Origin: CAZQAA01 sp964591255
Lineage (GTDB): Bacteria; Desulfobacterota; DSM-4660; Desulfatiglandales; Desulfatiglandaceae
Direction: 5' to 3'
Length of the DNA: 6,772 bases
NCBI GenBank assembly: GCA_964591255.1
Contig: CAZQAA010000061.1
Location: 1-6,772 of the forward strand
Below, piece by piece: positions 1-6,611 of this stretch. Made by a program: the position numbers and the translations under genes. Positions within the stretch are counted from its first letter, which is position 1, and the number at the start of each line of letters is the position of its first letter. The notes beneath the pieces are model-generated. The model was not told the DNA's origin and did no database searches. It was given only the letters and a program-made list of their open reading frames with translations.

Positions 1-42
1 GAAATCCAAGATAACGAAAAAAGAAGGAGGAGTTAGGCTGCC

Positions 43-168
43 ATGCCGGGTATGATCGCAGGAATGGTTGTTTTTCCATCGCAGGTCAATGGAGTGGTAT
101 TAAAAGGCAGGCGTGCTGCGGGATCGGTCAAAAGGGGGCCCTGGGGATTACAAAAAGGAAATCATTGA
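43..168 (+). CDS. Possible small protein (41 aa), doubtful
   Basis: An ATG at 43 follows a strong Shine-Dalgarno stretch (AAGAAGGAGGAG, 21-32) with a 10-base spacer and opens a 41-codon frame ending in TGA at 166-168. The product begins MPGMIAGMVVFP and is recognised as nothing known. Its second half is rich in Arg, Gly and Trp and looks unlike a folded protein. If one A is removed from the AAAA run at 102-105, the frame continues to a TAA at 206-208 with a more normal composition (ending in residues like KKEIIDGCMEGF). This could be a frameshifted gene, or a chance open frame. The opposite strand also has an open stretch here (stop at 34-36, reading about 43 codons), so the strand is not certain either. 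No other gene is supported in 1-233. Confidence 0.2.
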   Translation: MPGMIAGMVVFPSQVNGVVLKGRRAAGSVKRGPWGLQKGNH

Positions 169-233
169 TGGGTGCATGGAAGGCTTTTCTGACGGATTTG
201 TATCGTAAAGGCCTCAGTGAGGACGGGACAGAA

Positions 234-1346
234 TTATATTGCAACAAGCTCGTACTGACGATTGCCCAGGCCGATTTCTTCAGCATACTCAAGCTGGATA
301 TTCCAATCTATATTCGGGTAGATAGACCTGAATTTGTCCTCATTCGGATTTCTATGGTCCGTAAGAGATGTCCCCTCGGGGGCCGTCTGACGATTTACCA
401 TATCCACAGACGCCTGGTCAATTGCCACGGGATCCGAAGAGGCCATTATACCCAAATCGTGGACTATAGGAGCATCATTATGCCCATAACAATCACATGC
501 AGGGGAAATGTTAGTCAGAAAGTTGAGAAAAAACACCTTCTCCTCTTTACCCTTCAGTACTGCAAGGGTGTATTCAACCATCTTTTTCTGAAACCTGAGG
601 GCATCCCCGTTCCATTGGACGTCAATCGCGCCATGGGGACATATCAAAATACATTCACCGCAACCGATACACCTTTCAGGATCAATCATTGCCTTGGAGT
701 CTTTAAGGAAAATCGCCCCATGTGCACAATGCTGAATGCAGTCTCCACATCCTTGACATTTCCGGCGGATGACCTTTGGCGAAAGATCGGAGTGCTGCTC
801 CAGCTTTCCCTTTCTTGACGCACATCCCATGCCAAGGTTCTTTATTGTGCCTCCAAACCCGGACAGTTCATGCCCTTTGAAATGGGCTACGCTGATCAAT
901 ACATCTGATTCCACGATCTCTTTTCCGATATAGGCCGTCTTGAAAATCTCCTGATCTATCCTGACAGTTGAATATGATGCCCCCCTGATTCCGTCCGCAA
1001 TAACAACAGGGGCATTAACCACTGGATAGGCAAATCCGTTCTCTATAGCAGTTGTGATATGGGATACACTGTCGCCCCTGGTGCCGGCATAGAGGGTGTT
1101 GGTATCGGTCAAAAAGGGCGACCCACCCCGTTCTTTTATATGATCCACGACCCGCCGGATGAACACGGGCCGTATAAAGGCGGTATTACCCCTTTCGCCA
1201 AAATGCAATTTCACCGCAACTATACTGCGTGGACCCATATCCAGATCATTAAAGCCACTGGTGTCCATCAACCTTGCGAGTTTAGAGAGCAGGTTTTCTT
1301 TTGCAGATGCCCTCAGATCTGCAAAATAGACTTTACTTTTTGGCAT
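234..1346 (-). CDS. DUF362 domain protein with two [4Fe-4S] ferredoxin motifs
   Basis: A 370-aa protein of the DUF362 family, which in anaerobes often carries an inserted bacterial ferredoxin domain. The DUF362 signatures are visible: KLHFGERGN (46-54), HFKGHE (155-160), a Gly-rich GFGGTIKNLGMGC stretch (163-175) and SSDPVAIDQA (303-312). Between the two halves of the domain lie two ferredoxin motifs, C197-x2-C200-x2-C203-x3-C207 and C226-x2-C229-x2-C232-x3-C236, so two [4Fe-4S] clusters are expected. A further CDC pair sits at 284-286. There is no signal peptide or membrane segment, so it is probably cytoplasmic. The start at 1346 is chosen because AAGGGGGG lies 6 bases upstream; the frame stays open to 1457, but without a ribosome site. 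The gene is divergent from the AOR gene, which suggests, but does not prove, a role in electron transfer with it. The biochemical function of DUF362 proteins is not established. Confidence 0.93.
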   Translation of the reverse strand: MPKSKVYFADLRASAKENLLSKLARLMDTSGFNDLDMGPRSIVAVKLHFGERGNTAFIRPVFIRRVVDHIKERGGSPFLTDTNTLYAGTRGDSVSHITTAIENGFAYPVVNAPVVIADGIRGASYSTVRIDQEIFKTAYIGKEIVESDVLISVAHFKGHELSGFGGTIKNLGMGCASRKGKLEQHSDLSPKVIRRKCQGCGDCIQHCAHGAIFLKDSKAMIDPERCIGCGECILICPHGAIDVQWNGDALRFQKKMVEYTLAVLKGKEEKVFFLNFLTNISPACDCYGHNDAPIVHDLGIMASSDPVAIDQASVDMVNRQTAPEGTSLTDHRNPNEDKFRSIYPNIDWNIQLEYAEEIGLGNRQYELVAI

Positions 1347-1352
1347 GACAAG

Positions 1353-1360
1353 CCCCCCTT
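1353..1360 (-). promoter_or_regulatory. Ribosome binding site fixing the DUF362 gene start
   Basis: On the minus strand AAGGGGGG lies 6 bases before the ATG at 1346. It decides this start over the upstream ATG at 1457, which would add 37 residues that do not resemble the family N-terminus. No convincing promoter hexamers were seen for this gene. Confidence 0.6.
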
Positions 1361-1517
1361 CGATTGGGTATTTCAAAGCGCAAACGTGTAAGGACATTGA
1401 AAACAGACAGTTTGGAATCAATATTGTTATTCTGCCTAAGCAACAAGGTTTTTTCAACTCCTAATATCCCAAAAAAAACCTTTCTGTTGCAACCGGACCG
1501 GGCAGATACTTTCGTCA

Positions 1518-1546
1518 TTGACACAAAAGACAAAGTCCCATATACT
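1518..1546 (+). promoter_or_regulatory. Sigma-70 promoter for the AOR operon
   Basis: A perfect -35 hexamer TTGACA (1518-1523) and a five-of-six -10 hexamer TATACT (1541-1546) are separated by exactly 17 bases. Transcription would start near 1553 and run towards the AOR gene at 1696. It is the best promoter-like sequence in the window. Because the match is so close to consensus, expression may be controlled by a repressor or within the leader rather than by an activator; that is inference. Confidence 0.65.
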
Positions 1547-1553
1547 TCCTTCC

Positions 1554-1695
1554 CGCCTGAAGAGGGCTCCGCAGAAATCAAGATGGCAATTCCCTTAGGT
1601 AGTTGAAACATCCAGGAATATACGATTCCAAAATAGTGCCACACATGTTTTGTTTCAAGGCCCTGAGGCAATAATGCATAAAGGACAAAAAAAGC
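1554..1695 (+). other. Long 5' leader of the AOR operon
   Basis: About 142 nt separate the predicted transcription start from the AOR ATG, longer than needed for a ribosome site. The leader contains complementary segments (AGGG near 1562-1565 with CCCT near 1592-1595), a short GGCC/CTGA/GGC element near 1660-1669, and a 7-codon open frame from the ATG at 1583 to a TGA. Only the last part, AAAGGA at 1680-1685, is a plain ribosome site, 10 bases before the start. The structures are weak by eye. The leader could host RNA-level control, but I cannot match it to a known riboswitch. Confidence 0.3.
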
Positions 1696-3918
1696 ATGAA
1701 TATACAACAACAACTCAGATATGAACCCGCAAAAATCGAGCGGGGATATACCAACAGGATATTAAAAATAGATCTGGATACTGAAAAAATAACCATAGCT
1801 ACCCTTCCTCCGGGTTTTTCCGACAAATATATCGGTGGCCGCGGCTATGCACTAAAGCTCATCTGGGATGAGACTACACAGAACACCCGTTATGATAGTC
1901 CGGAAAATATTCTTGTAATGGCAAGCGGGCCTCTTGGCAATGAACCAAGGTTTCCTGGAACCGGCAAATTTATCGTCGGGACTATTTCTCCTTTGACCGA
2001 TACGTTTATTGATTCAAATGTGGGGGGACATTTCGGTCCGTTGCTTAAACTTGCCGGCTTTGATGCTATTTCCATTTCAGGCATCGCGAAAAAGGATGTA
2101 ATTGTCGTCGTGGATGGCGATGCCGGGACCATCAGTCTGGCCCATGCCCCTGTATATAACAAAGAGGTTGACGAAGGAGCCATTTCCTTTGGAGAAACCT
2201 TGTTAAAAGAATTGAACGGCGGGAATTATACTGCTTCAATTGCTGCAGTTACAGCAGGAAAAGGTGCAATAAATACCAGGTTTGGCATAATAAACAGTCT
2301 GTACTACGATAAAAGGCGCAACCGTATCCGTTCCAAACAGGCGGGAAGAGGAGGTACCGGAACCGTTATGCGGTTCAAAGGGCTGCGTGCCATAGTTGTC
2401 CGGTCCAGCCTGCCCAAAGCCAACGGTAACAATGCGGCAGATCCCAAAAAAGTGCATCGCATAGGCTCTGAATTCAGAAAAATACTGCGCAGGGAGGATC
2501 GGGACCAGCTTAATCTTGCAGCATATGGCACTACATCACTATCAGAATATATGGATAAATTTCATATATTTCCCGTTAATAATTATCAGTACGGCCAGAG
2601 TCCCAATTCTTCCAGGCTTTTTGGAGAAGTATTCCTGGAAAAATATTTCAGCAAAAAAATTCCGGATGGCTGTTACTTCGGCTGCTGTCTCGCCTGCGCC
2701 AAGGGAGCGGAAGAGATAAGACTTCAGAGGGGGCCTCATGCAGGAAAAAGGATAAGCGTTGACGGGCCTGAATATGAAACAGTGGGAGCACTCAGTTCCA
2801 TGGGCATTTTTGACCCCCAGTACGTAATGGAATACAACTGGTATTGTGACGAATACGGAATAGATTCCATCTCCACCGGCGTGACCATATCATTCTTCAT
2901 GGAGTGCGTACAACGGGGCTTCCTGGACGCAACTGATATCGGATACGATCTGCGATTCGGTGATATTGAAACAGCAGACCGCCTCATACATGAAATCGCA
3001 AACGGAGAGGGTTTCGGCAGAATTGCCGGCCAGGGAGTGGCAAGGGGCAAAAAATGGGTAGCCAAACAATATGCAGCCCGCAACGGCAGATCTGAAGAAG
3101 AGGTGCTGGAAACGCTAAACACGTTCGGTATGGAAGTGAAAGGTCTCGAATTCTCCATGTATATAACCAAGGAATCCCTTGCCCAGCAGGGTGGTTATGG
3201 TTTTGCCCTAAAAGGTCCACAACACGATGAGGCATGGCTTATCTTTATTGATCAGATCCACAAAGAGCTTCCCACCTTTGAGGCCAAGGCAGGTGCCCTG
3301 AAGTGGTTTCCCCTTATTCGTACCTGGTTTAATGCCACAGGCTTGTGCAAGCTCCCATGGATCGATGTGCGTCATCCTGATGCTGCAGAAACAAACGAGC
3401 CTGCAAAAAACCTGCCCACGCTTGAATACTATGTTCAGTACTTTAATGCTACAGTGGGGCAGGCCAAGACACTTGAGGATATCCTGAACGATTCGGAAAG
3501 GCTGTATGTTCTTCAAAAACTGATAAACCTGCGGCATGGAAAGGGGACACGATCGAGCGACCAGATTCCTCTCAGGGCCATGGCCCCTGTCTTTTTTAAC
3601 GAATATGAATACAGGGCAGAGTATTACAACCAGTGGCTTAGGGAACATAATGAGGAGGAACATCTTCCTCATGATCCACAAGAAAGACATAAACTCCTGA
3701 TAAAAAAACGCATGAAAGCATATCAACGACTTTGTGATGTGGTCTATAAAGAAAAAGGATTTTCCCAGGAGGGGATCCCTTTGCCGGAAACGGTTGAAAA
3801 ATTTGGTCTAATGGATAATCAGGCAAGGCAGTTGCTTGAAAAATATGGTTCAACTCCAGCCGCAAATGAAATGACAACCAATCTTTTGACAGAAACAAAG
3901 GAGGCCTTGGGTTTGTAA
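1696..3918 (+). CDS. Aldehyde:ferredoxin oxidoreductase family tungstoenzyme
   Basis: A 740-aa AOR-family protein. Family members carry a tungsten bis-pterin and one [4Fe-4S] cluster and oxidise aldehydes, or other substrates in distant subfamilies, with ferredoxin-like acceptors. The N-terminal pterin-binding domain runs from about 17 to 236: RILKIDLDTEKIT (21-33), GGRG (47-50), ASGPLGNEPRFPGTGKF (76-92), GRGGTGTVM (217-225). Domains 2-3 follow with GPEYET (357-362) and DSISTG (390-395). Cluster ligands are C326, C330, C334 (with an extra C331) and C551 in NATGLC. The founding enzyme has C-x2-C-x3-C and DxxGLC; here the first spacing is one longer and the Asp is Asn546. The protein is about 130 residues longer than the roughly 605-residue archaeal enzyme, with a charged segment at 634-690 and a 16-residue N-terminal extension. 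No export signal is seen. Substrate cannot be read from sequence. The gene is the first of an operon with the MoaD-like gene. Confidence 0.93.
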   Translation: MNIQQQLRYEPAKIERGYTNRILKIDLDTEKITIATLPPGFSDKYIGGRGYALKLIWDETTQNTRYDSPENILVMASGPLGNEPRFPGTGKFIVGTISPLTDTFIDSNVGGHFGPLLKLAGFDAISISGIAKKDVIVVVDGDAGTISLAHAPVYNKEVDEGAISFGETLLKELNGGNYTASIAAVTAGKGAINTRFGIINSLYYDKRRNRIRSKQAGRGGTGTVMRFKGLRAIVVRSSLPKANGNNAADPKKVHRIGSEFRKILRREDRDQLNLAAYGTTSLSEYMDKFHIFPVNNYQYGQSPNSSRLFGEVFLEKYFSKKIPDGCYFGCCLACAKGAEEIRLQRGPHAGKRISVDGPEYETVGALSSMGIFDPQYVMEYNWYCDEYGIDSISTGVTISFFMECVQRGFLDATDIGYDLRFGDIETADRLIHEIANGEGFGRIAGQGVARGKKWVAKQYAARNGRSEEEVLETLNTFGMEVKGLEFSMYITKESLAQQGGYGFALKGPQHDEAWLIFIDQIHKELPTFEAKAGALKWFPLIRTWFNATGLCKLPWIDVRHPDAAETNEPAKNLPTLEYYVQYFNATVGQAKTLEDILNDSERLYVLQKLINLRHGKGTRSSDQIPLRAMAPVFFNEYEYRAEYYNQWLREHNEEEHLPHDPQERHKLLIKKRMKAYQRLCDVVYKEKGFSQEGIPLPETVEKFGLMDNQARQLLEKYGSTPAANEMTTNLLTETKEALGL

Positions 3919-3919
3919 T

Positions 3920-4165
3920 ATGGTCATTTCCATAGATTTTTGTGGAACACAGCGATCAATAACGAGGACGGATAAAATCGACATATCCCTCTTTAACCGT
4001 GCCAGGGTGGCCGATGTCCTTAACTTGTTAAGGAATATGTATCCGGATCTCCCGTTGAACGAAAAGACTGTTACAGCCACAGTAAACCTGGAAATATCCA
4101 GTATGGACAGGGTACTCGAGGCCAATGACAAGGTCTCTTTTCTTCCCCATATAGGTGGAGGATAA
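3920..4165 (+). CDS. MoaD/ThiS-like sulfur-carrier protein
   Basis: An 81-aa ubiquitin-like (beta-grasp) protein. The family signs are a helix region RVADVLNLLRNMYPDL (29-44), the hydrophobic strand before the tail (DKVSFLPHIGGG, 70-81) and the C-terminal Gly-Gly that is adenylated and thiocarboxylated. In molybdopterin synthesis MoaD, paired with MoaE, supplies the dithiolene sulfurs of the pterin. The ATG lies one base after the AOR stop codon, so translation is probably coupled; AAAGGAGG at 3897-3904, inside the AOR gene, is the likely ribosome site, with a rather long 15-base spacer. A MoaD-like gene next to an AOR gene fits a supply role for the tungstopterin of this enzyme. A ThiS role is less likely because no thiamin genes are near. 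No moaE, moaA or moeB is in the window, so the partner and activating enzymes must be elsewhere. Confidence 0.85.
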   Translation: MVISIDFCGTQRSITRTDKIDISLFNRARVADVLNLLRNMYPDLPLNEKTVTATVNLEISSMDRVLEANDKVSFLPHIGGG

Positions 4166-4242
4166 TTTTTTTCATCCTGTCCGTACGCCGGTCCCCTGTA
4201 CTCTATTATATTCTGTGTCCCTTCTGAGGAAAACACTGCACC

Positions 4243-4248
4243 TATAAT
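4243..4248 (+). promoter_or_regulatory. Possible -10 element for gltX
   Basis: A perfect TATAAT sits 30 bases before the gltX ATG, in the 113-base gap after the MoaD-like gene. No good -35 hexamer lies 16-18 bases upstream (the region reads CCTTCT) and there is no extended TGn. There is also no clear terminator between the two genes, so gltX may be transcribed both from here and by read-through from the AOR operon. Confidence 0.3.
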
Positions 4249-4278
4249 ATTAAACATTACGGAGGATATTTTTCCATC

Positions 4279-5694
4279 ATGGGTACAAACAGAATTGTGA
4301 CCCGCTTTCCCCCCAGTCCCACCGGATATCTCCATATCGGTGGTGCAAGAACGGCCCTGTTTAACTGGTTATTCGCCAGAAAGAACCATGGCAAATTCAT
4401 ACTAAGAATTGAAGATACGGACAAGGCAAGATCTACGAAAGAGGCTGTGAACGCTATCATTGAATCCATGGAGTGGCTTGGTCTTGACTGGGATGAAGGC
4501 CCCTACTTTCAATCACAAAGATACGATATTTACAACTCCACTATCGACCGTCTGCTCTCAACCGGAAAGGCCTATTACTGTCACTGCTCACCGGAGGAGC
4601 TTGAGCAAAAGAGAAAAGAGGCGATCAGGAAAGGGGCAAAACCAAAGTACGACGGCAAATGCCGTGAGCTTGGTCTGGGTCCGGCTCCGGGTGCAGTTGT
4701 CAGGATCAAAACACCCCAAACAGGTATAACGGAATTTAAAGATCTTGTAAAAGGCCCTATCCGTTTTAATAACAGCGAACTGGATGATCTTGTCCTGAAA
4801 AGGTCAGATGGCAGCCCTACCTATCATCTGGCTGTAGTCTCAGATGATATATCCCTTGGCATAAACTATGTAATAAGGGGAGATGATCATGTAAATAATA
4901 CACCGCGTCAGATATTGATTTATCAGGCGCTTGGAGAGCCGCTTCCCGTGTATGCGCACGTGCCGATGATCCTCGGGCCGGACAGGACCAGACTGAGCAA
5001 AAGGCATGGCGCCATGTCCGTTCTGGCATACAGGGATATGGGATACCTTCCCCAGGCCCTGCTCAATTCTCTGGCAAGATTGGGCTGGTCTTATGGCGAT
5101 CAGGAAAAATTTACAAAAGAGGAACTTATAGAAAAATTTTCTCTTGAAAACGTGGGAAGATCTGCAGGCATATTCAATGCCGAGAAACTGTTGGACCTTA
5201 ATGCCTGGTACATCCGTAATTCATCCGACCGGTTTCTCGCAAAGGAACTGGTGCCTTTTCTTGAACGCCTACGTTTTGAGAATCTGGAGGAAAACCGAAT
5301 ATTGAAGATCGTGCCCCTTCTTAAGGAAAGGAGCAAGACCCTTGTGGAATTGGCTGAAAAATCCCGTTTTTATTTTGAAAAATGCATAAAATATGAGGAA
5401 AAGGCCGACAGGAAATTCCTGAAGCCGGACCTGTGCCCCCTGCTTGAAGATCTCCTTTCCGTACTCGAAACAATGACCGAGTTTGATCAGGAGGCACTGG
5501 AACAGGTCTTTATTGACTTTTTGGAAGAAAAGGAAATAAAACTCAGAAAAATTGCCCAGCCCCTGAGGATAGCGCTTACCGGCGAGACGGTAAGCCCGGG
5601 GATATTCGAGGTGATGGCGGTGCTGGGCAAGGCAACGGTTATAAAGAGGATAAAAAAGGCGATCGACCATATAAGACACAAAACACATCAGTAA
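4279..5694 (+). CDS. gltX: Glutamyl-tRNA synthetase
   Basis: A 471-aa class I aminoacyl-tRNA synthetase, normal length for bacterial GluRS, which charges tRNA with glutamate in the cytoplasm. The N-terminus TRFPPSPTGYLHIGGARTAL (8-27) carries the HIGH-type signature (HIGG, 19-22), and DRTRLSKRHG (235-244) carries the KMSKS-type loop. A zinc-site pattern C101-x-C103-x24-C128 is present; the residue two after C128 is Glu130, where the E. coli enzyme has His. RIEDTD (43-48) is the family's substrate-binding stretch. From about 330 on comes the helical anticodon-binding domain, ending with the conserved TGETVSPGIFEVMAVLG (434-450). GGAGGA at 4261-4266 lies 12 bases upstream. Whether it also charges tRNA-Gln, as a non-discriminating GluRS would, cannot be told here. 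An intrinsic terminator follows 15 bases after the stop. Confidence 0.98.
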   Translation: MGTNRIVTRFPPSPTGYLHIGGARTALFNWLFARKNHGKFILRIEDTDKARSTKEAVNAIIESMEWLGLDWDEGPYFQSQRYDIYNSTIDRLLSTGKAYYCHCSPEELEQKRKEAIRKGAKPKYDGKCRELGLGPAPGAVVRIKTPQTGITEFKDLVKGPIRFNNSELDDLVLKRSDGSPTYHLAVVSDDISLGINYVIRGDDHVNNTPRQILIYQALGEPLPVYAHVPMILGPDRTRLSKRHGAMSVLAYRDMGYLPQALLNSLARLGWSYGDQEKFTKEELIEKFSLENVGRSAGIFNAEKLLDLNAWYIRNSSDRFLAKELVPFLERLRFENLEENRILKIVPLLKERSKTLVELAEKSRFYFEKCIKYEEKADRKFLKPDLCPLLEDLLSVLETMTEFDQEALEQVFIDFLEEKEIKLRKIAQPLRIALTGETVSPGIFEVMAVLGKATVIKRIKKAIDHIRHKTHQ

Positions 5695-5709
5695 TAATCG
5701 ATCCGGGAG

Positions 5710-5731
5710 AAAGCAGGGTGTTCCCTGTTTT
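5710..5731 (+). terminator. Intrinsic terminator after gltX
   Basis: A hairpin with a 9-base stem (AAAGCAGGG pairing with CCCTGTTTT, one G-U pair), a 4-base TGTT loop and a T run that forms the 3' side of the stem. It starts 15 bases after the gltX TAA. The terminal T run is only four long, so efficiency may be moderate. Confidence 0.7.
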
Positions 5732-5825
5732 GACCTGTCGCAAGTCTAGTGGATTTCTGTTGTCTGACTTTGCTCTCATCATAAAAGCCACAGCTGACTT
5801 GAGGCCATAATACAGGTTGGTTTAC

Positions 5826-5838
5826 ATTTGAATCAAAT
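5826..5838. promoter_or_regulatory. Perfect 13-bp palindrome, possible operator
   Basis: ATTTGA-A-TCAAAT is a perfect inverted repeat with a one-base centre, about 87 bases before the HbpS-like start, in the 193-base region after the gltX terminator. It could bind a dimeric regulator of the downstream gene. AT-rich short palindromes also arise by chance and no clear promoter hexamers surround it, so the call is tentative. The rest of 5732-5924 shows only a loose inverted repeat (GCAAGTC near 5740 with GACTTTGC near 5767). Confidence 0.25.
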
Positions 5839-5924
5839 TCCAGACTCTGATTATGGTCGTTTTTACTTCACCAATTTCACCTTTTTTGATAACAGTTTGG
5901 ACAAAAAAAATAGAAGGAGATTTT

Positions 5925-6335
5925 ATGATTATGGCAGACATTACTATGGTGCAAGCACAGGCTGTTATTGAGGCCGCAATCAAAAAGGCAGAAGAAATAG
6001 GAACAAAAATGGATATAGCGGTAGTGGATGCGGGTGCGAATCTGAAGGGTTTTATCCGAATGGACGATGCTTGGCTCGGCAGTATCGATATTGCTATCAA
6101 AAAGGCCCGTACAGCACGTTTCTTCAATCTTCCTACCGGCGAACTTGGAAAACTGTCTCAGCCGGGAGGCTCGCTGTTCAATATTGAACAGTCCAATGGG
6201 GGATTAATCACCTTTCCCGGCGGACTCCCTCTGAAGGATGCCCAAGGGAGTGTTATTGGTGCGATCGGGGTCTCAGGCAGCACGGTTGAGGATGATCATG
6301 CCGTGGCTGAAGCCGGGGCGGCAGCGATTTTGTAA
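5925..6335 (+). CDS. HbpS/GlcG/PduO C-terminal-like (DUF336) protein
   Basis: A 136-aa single-domain protein of the GlcG/HbpS family, also found as the C-terminal domain of PduO. Signs in order: an N-terminal helix (AQAVIEAAIKKAEEIG, 11-26), MDIAVVDAGANLKGFIRMDDA (29-49 region), the helix DIAIKKARTARFF (55-67), Ser/Gly-rich centre ending in FPGGLPLKD (97-105), and GSVIGAIGVSGSTVEDDHA (108-126) before a terminal helix. Some members bind heme or cobalamin-related ligands and others have no known function, so no reaction is assigned. The ATG at 5925 is chosen because AAGGAGA (5914-5920) lies 4-5 bases upstream; the ATG at 5931 is an alternative, while the frame reaching back to 5853 has no ribosome site. 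No signal peptide is seen. It stands alone, after the gltX terminator and before apparent gene debris, so context gives no function. Confidence 0.9.
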   Translation: MIMADITMVQAQAVIEAAIKKAEEIGTKMDIAVVDAGANLKGFIRMDDAWLGSIDIAIKKARTARFFNLPTGELGKLSQPGGSLFNIEQSNGGLITFPGGLPLKDAQGSVIGAIGVSGSTVEDDHAVAEAGAAAIL

Positions 6336-6358
6336 CGGCTTTATCAGCTGCTATATAG

Positions 6359-6511
6359 TCTAAAATTCAAGATGAGGTTGTTGTCGAAGGATTACGTCAG
6401 ACTATCGTTCAAGGCAAGCTGTTATTAATTGAATCTGGTGGTTCAGCTACTAATCTTGCAAAAAAACCGACATTGGAAGACGCCAAAAGGGATATCGTAG
6501 TATTCTCTTAA
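6359..6511 (+). pseudogene. Startless coding relic, faintly GntR-like
   Basis: A 50-codon open stretch between TAG (6356-6358) and TAA (6509-6511) with protein-like composition but no ATG, GTG or ribosome site at its head. It begins SKIQDEVVVEGLRQTIVQGK. This resembles the first helix of GntR-family winged-helix regulators (pattern DxVVxxLRxxIxxGxL), and a later PTLEDAKRDI could echo their PTVREALRxL recognition region, with the middle out of register. The likeness is from memory and partial. It may be the remnant of a deleted regulator gene, or an unrelated fragment. A further 23-codon open stretch on the same strand (6568-6639, GTG start) also looks coding-like. Otherwise nothing is seen in 6336-6635. 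Confidence 0.3.
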
Positions 6512-6611
6512 CATCAGACCGCCGATCGGGGACGCATGGGCATGATATTGTGGGAGCATATCATTAGGTGAAAATGGGGATCTCGGGAGACACAGTAGCG
6601 GATAAGGTCCT

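Noticed and set aside
200..233. CCTC-ACT-GAGG hairpin downstream of the DUF362 stop as a terminator
   Set aside because: Four-base stem with a three-base loop and only three T after it; too weak.
165..818. 217-codon plus-strand frame opposite the DUF362 gene, whose start (GAWKAFLTDLYRKGL) faintly recalls an IS256-type transposase
   Set aside because: It begins at TTG without a ribosome site, lies mostly antisense to the well-supported DUF362 gene, and shows no transposase catalytic motif, terminal repeats or target duplication.
121..1115. Shared ATCGGTCAAAA at about 123 and 1104 as a repeat
   Set aside because: Eleven bases in same-composition sequence, with no extended similarity on either side; likely chance.
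1364..1606. 80-codon plus-strand frame in the divergent intergenic region
   Set aside because: TTG start with no ribosome site, no recognisable family, and the strong promoter lies inside it.
1333..1713. 126-codon minus-strand frame across the intergenic region
   Set aside because: It overlaps the starts of both flanking genes, has no ribosome site and resembles no protein.
4159..4178. AGGAT/ATCCT hairpin at the end of the MoaD-like gene as a terminator
   Set aside because: Only five pairs, a ten-base loop that itself contains the T run, and no T run after the stem.
5695..5924. tRNA or small RNA gene after gltX
   Set aside because: No cloverleaf, no TTCGA-type arm and no conserved RNA pattern beyond the terminator hairpin.
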